Below, piece by piece: positions 5,762-8,053 of a stretch of DNA of 8,053 nucleotides. The position numbers were made by a program, and so were the translations under genes. The stretch is taken from assembly GCA_011523315.1 (NCBI GenBank), contig WTHE01000258.1, positions 1 through 8,053 on the forward strand. The letters run 5' to 3'. Source of the stretch: Candidatus Binatota bacterium (GTDB taxonomy: Bacteria; Desulfobacterota; Binatia; Bin18). The notes under the pieces are model-generated. The model was not told the origin of the DNA, searched no databases, and was given only the letters and a program-made list of their open reading frames with translations. Within the stretch, counting starts at the first letter, position 1, and every line of letters starts with the position of its first letter.

Positions 5762-8053
5762 GTGCTTTTTTTCATGGGGTGATCCGCCTGCGCTGGCTGA
5801 TTATCGCCCTGGTCCTGGCCATCTCGGTCCTGGCCTGGGGGCAGCTGCGCAGCCATCTGCGCTTTGAGAGCGACCTCGACGCCATGGTGCCGGCCGACAA
5901 CCCGGTCAGCATGTACAAGGAGCAGGTCGAAGACCGCTTCGGCATGCGGGACAACATCGTGGTCGGCGTGCTGAACGACAATCCCGACGAAAACGGCGTG
6001 TTCAACCCGCGCAGCCTGGCCATCGTCAAGGAGCTGTCGGAACAGATCGCCCTGCTGCCCGGCATCAAGGCCGTGCGCGACGAAGACGTGTCGAGCGTGG
6101 CGACCATGGACAATATCACCGGCACGGCCGACGGCCTGGCGGTCAACCCGTTCATGGAGACCGTCCCCGACACGCCGGAGGCGCTGGCCGCTCTGCGGGA
6201 GAGTCTGTTTCATAACGAGATGTACGTCGACTGGCTGGTGTCGCGCGACGGCACCGGGCTGCTGATCATGGCCAAGCTGGAGTCGGCGGTGGACAACGCC
6301 GCCGGGCTGGCCCAGCGCGCCGAGGCGTATGACGCCATCGAGGCCATGGTCCAGGCCCAGCGCGACGCCGGGGTGCCCGAACAGCTGTACGTGGCCGGCC
6401 GCGGGGCCATGGAGACGACGGTCGGCCGCTACGGCCGCCAGGACATGGCCACCTTTCTGCCGCTGGTGCTCGGCGTGGTGCTGGTGACGCTGTACCTGAC
6501 CTATCGCAGCCTGCGCGGCGTGCTGCTGCCGTTTGCCGTGGTGGTCGGGTCGGTGATCTGGACCCTGGGCCTGATGGGCAGCCTCGGCTTTCCGCTGTAC
6601 TTCATCTCGACCATGATGCCGGTCGTCCTGATAGCGATCGGGGTGGCGGACGGGATTCACATTCTGAGCCGCTACTATGACGAGGTTCTGGAACACCCGG
6701 ACACCGACGGACCGACGGCCGTGGTGGCCACGATGAGCGAAATGTGGCTGCCGGTGATGCTGACCTCGCTGACCACCGCAGCCGGCTTCCTGTCGTTTCT
6801 GACCGCCCCCCTGCCGCCCCAGCGCGACTTTGGCCTGTTTGCCGCCGTCGGGGTGCTGGTGGCGATGGTCTTGTCGCTGACCCTGCTGCCCGCAGTGCTG
6901 GCCATGCTGCCGGTCAAGGTCAGCCGCGGCCTGGCCCGCCAGATGAGCCGCAGCGGTGATCTGGCCGCCACCGGCTGGGCGGCCCGGAGCCTGTCGTGGC
7001 TGGGCCGCAGCGTGGCCCAGCGTCCGCTGCTGGTGTGGGCGCCGAGCGTGATCGTTGTCCTGCTGTGTCTGGTCGGCACCCAGCGCATTGTGGTCGACGC
7101 CTCGGCCATCCGCATTTTTCCCGCCTCCAGCTCCATCCGCGTTGCCGAGGGCGTCCTGCGCCACAAGTTTCAGGGCACCGTGCCGCTGTACGTCGTGATC
7201 GAGGGCCACGAGGCCGACCGGCTCAAGGACCCCGTCCTGTTGCAGCAGCTCGACCGCATGCAGGCCGCAGCCGAGCAGGACCCGATTGTGGGCGGCTCGG
7301 TGTCCATCGCCGAGTTCGTCAAGCGCATGAACCGGGTCATGAACGAGGACCGGCCCGAGATGGAGGTCATCCCTACCAACCGCGACCTGGTCGCCCAGTA
7401 CCTGCTGCTGTACTCCTTCTCGGGCGAGCCGGACGACTTCGACGAGGTGGTCGACTACGACTATCAGTACGCCAACGTGGCCCTGTACCTGCGTGAGGAC
7501 AGCAGCCAGGAAATCGCCCGCGTGGTCCGGCAGGTCCAGGACTATGCCCTGGCCGAGTTTGGCCGCGCCGAGGGGGATAACGACGCCGACGAGCCCCTGG
7601 CGCTGCGGGTCGGCCGCCGGCTGTTCGACCTGGCGCCGACGTCTACCGGTTGGGAGACCGACCAGGGCTTCCGCATCGGTTTTGCCGGCGGCGCGTATTT
7701 CACCTACCACCTGAGCGAGCTGGTCATCAGCGGTCAGGTGTCGAGCCTGCTGGTCTCGCTGGGCGCGGTCTTCGTGCTGACCGCGTTCATGTTCCGCTCC
7801 GTGGTTGCCGGCCTGGTCAACGTCATCCCCATCGGCATTGTGATTATCTTCAGCTTTGGCGTGATGGGCCTGCTCGGCCTTGAGCTTGAGGTCGGCAGGG
7901 CTCTGACCTCGTCGATGGTGATCGGCATCGGCATCGACTACACGATTCACTTTCTGAACAAGTACCGGCTCAAGGTCCGCAGCGGGCTGCGCCAGCCGAC
8001 CGCCATCACCGAGGCGACCATGGCCACCTCGGGCAAGGCCATCTTTTTTAATG
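5758..8053 (+). CDS. RND-superfamily exporter 3 (MMPL/HAE-3 type), 3' end outside the window
   Basis: I translated this frame by hand: 765 codons stay open to the window edge, so the gene is cut by the window rather than broken. The protein starts MSAFFHGVIRLRWLIIAL and follows its siblings throughout: TM1 about 10-30, loop 1, TM2-TM6 about 234-381, TM7 about 423-442, loop 2 with KRMNRVMNEDRPEMEV (522-537) and QYLLLYSFSGEPDDFDEV, then TM8-TM10. Both membrane acids are present: Asp298 in IGVADGIHILSRYYDE and Asp727 in GIGIDYTIHFLNKYR. It stops at SGKAIFFN, the start of TM11; by comparison about 70 residues are missing. It has one extra residue near position 32 and is four residues shorter in a variable part of loop 2. 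Hand count gives 72% identity to exporter 1 and 61% to exporter 2 over the first 100 residues. It is translationally coupled to exporter 2. Substrate unknown. Confidence 0.93.
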   Translation, partial: MSAFFHGVIRLRWLIIALVLAISVLAWGQLRSHLRFESDLDAMVPADNPVSMYKEQVEDRFGMRDNIVVGVLNDNPDENGVFNPRSLAIVKELSEQIALLPGIKAVRDEDVSSVATMDNITGTADGLAVNPFMETVPDTPEALAALRESLFHNEMYVDWLVSRDGTGLLIMAKLESAVDNAAGLAQRAEAYDAIEAMVQAQRDAGVPEQLYVAGRGAMETTVGRYGRQDMATFLPLVLGVVLVTLYLTYRSLRGVLLPFAVVVGSVIWTLGLMGSLGFPLYFISTMMPVVLIAIGVADGIHILSRYYDEVLEHPDTDGPTAVVATMSEMWLPVMLTSLTTAAGFLSFLTAPLPPQRDFGLFAAVGVLVAMVLSLTLLPAVLAMLPVKVSRGLARQMSRSGDLAATGWAARSLSWLGRSVAQRPLLVWAPSVIVVLLCLVGTQRIVVDASAIRIFPASSSIRVAEGVLRHKFQGTVPLYVVIEGHEADRLKDPVLLQQLDRMQAAAEQDPIVGGSVSIAEFVKRMNRVMNEDRPEMEVIPTNRDLVAQYLLLYSFSGEPDDFDEVVDYDYQYANVALYLREDSSQEIARVVRQVQDYALAEFGRAEGDNDADEPLALRVGRRLFDLAPTSTGWETDQGFRIGFAGGAYFTYHLSELVISGQVSSLLVSLGAVFVLTAFMFRSVVAGLVNVIPIGIVIIFSFGVMGLLGLELEVGRALTSSMVIGIGIDYTIHFLNKYRLKVRSGLRQPTAITEATMATSGKAIFFN

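Noticed and set aside
5584..7950. Minus-strand open frame of 788 codons opposite exporter 3
   Set aside because: Same in-register shadow effect of G/C-ending codons; low-complexity translation and no ribosome site or domain.
5758..8053. Exporter 3 as a naturally truncated gene
   Set aside because: The frame is still open at the last base and in alignment with its siblings; the window simply ends there.
1..8053. tRNA or rRNA genes, CRISPR array, insertion sequence or attachment site
   Set aside because: Nothing of this kind is visible. The only repeats are the similarities between exporter paralogues and the short operator palindrome.

Overview
The window is one compact run of plus-strand genes: a TetR/AcrR-type regulator followed by three tandem paralogues of a large RND-superfamily exporter (MMPL/HAE-3 type, with sterol-sensing-like membrane halves). 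The last paralogue runs off the right edge. DNA is GC-rich, by eye in the low 60s percent, with strong G/C bias at third codon positions in most of it. Self-contained HAE-3 exporters of this kind are common in Gram-negative, often environmental, bacteria (deltaproteobacteria-like and related uncultured lineages). I cannot assign a genus, and the lineage guess is weak.

Layout. Positions 1-40 hold a short upstream region with a TTGACT -35-like hexamer and a 20-bp imperfect palindrome, a good candidate operator for the regulator. The TetR gene is 41-682. Exporter 1 starts 12 nt after it (695-3205). Exporter 2 starts 15 nt after that (3221-5761). Exporter 3 starts in an ATGA overlap with exporter 2 (5758 to the window edge, 765 residues visible, about 70 missing judging from its siblings). 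Each exporter has a Shine-Dalgarno-like sequence, no terminator-like hairpin was seen between genes, and no non-coding stretch exceeds 40 nt. The simplest reading is a single operon driven from the palindrome-containing promoter and autorepressed by the TetR protein.

The exporters keep the full 12-helix RND plan (TM1, periplasmic loop 1, TM2-6, TM7, periplasmic loop 2, TM8-12) and align almost without gaps. No adaptor (membrane fusion) or outer-membrane channel gene is visible, as is normal for this branch of the superfamily. The substrate cannot be read from sequence; hydrophobic or lipid-like compounds are the family-level expectation.

The most interesting feature is an asymmetry among the paralogues. 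Exporters 2 and 3 have the expected TM4 aspartate (VADGIH) and TM10 aspartate (GIDYTIH). Exporter 1 has lost the TM4 aspartate (VAAGIH, Ala297) through what looks like one base change, while staying otherwise intact and highly similar to the others. This suggests a pump with an altered proton relay, possibly working with a relay-competent sibling. Secondary observations are the different codon use of exporter 2 and the blocks of exact nucleotide identity shared between paralogues.
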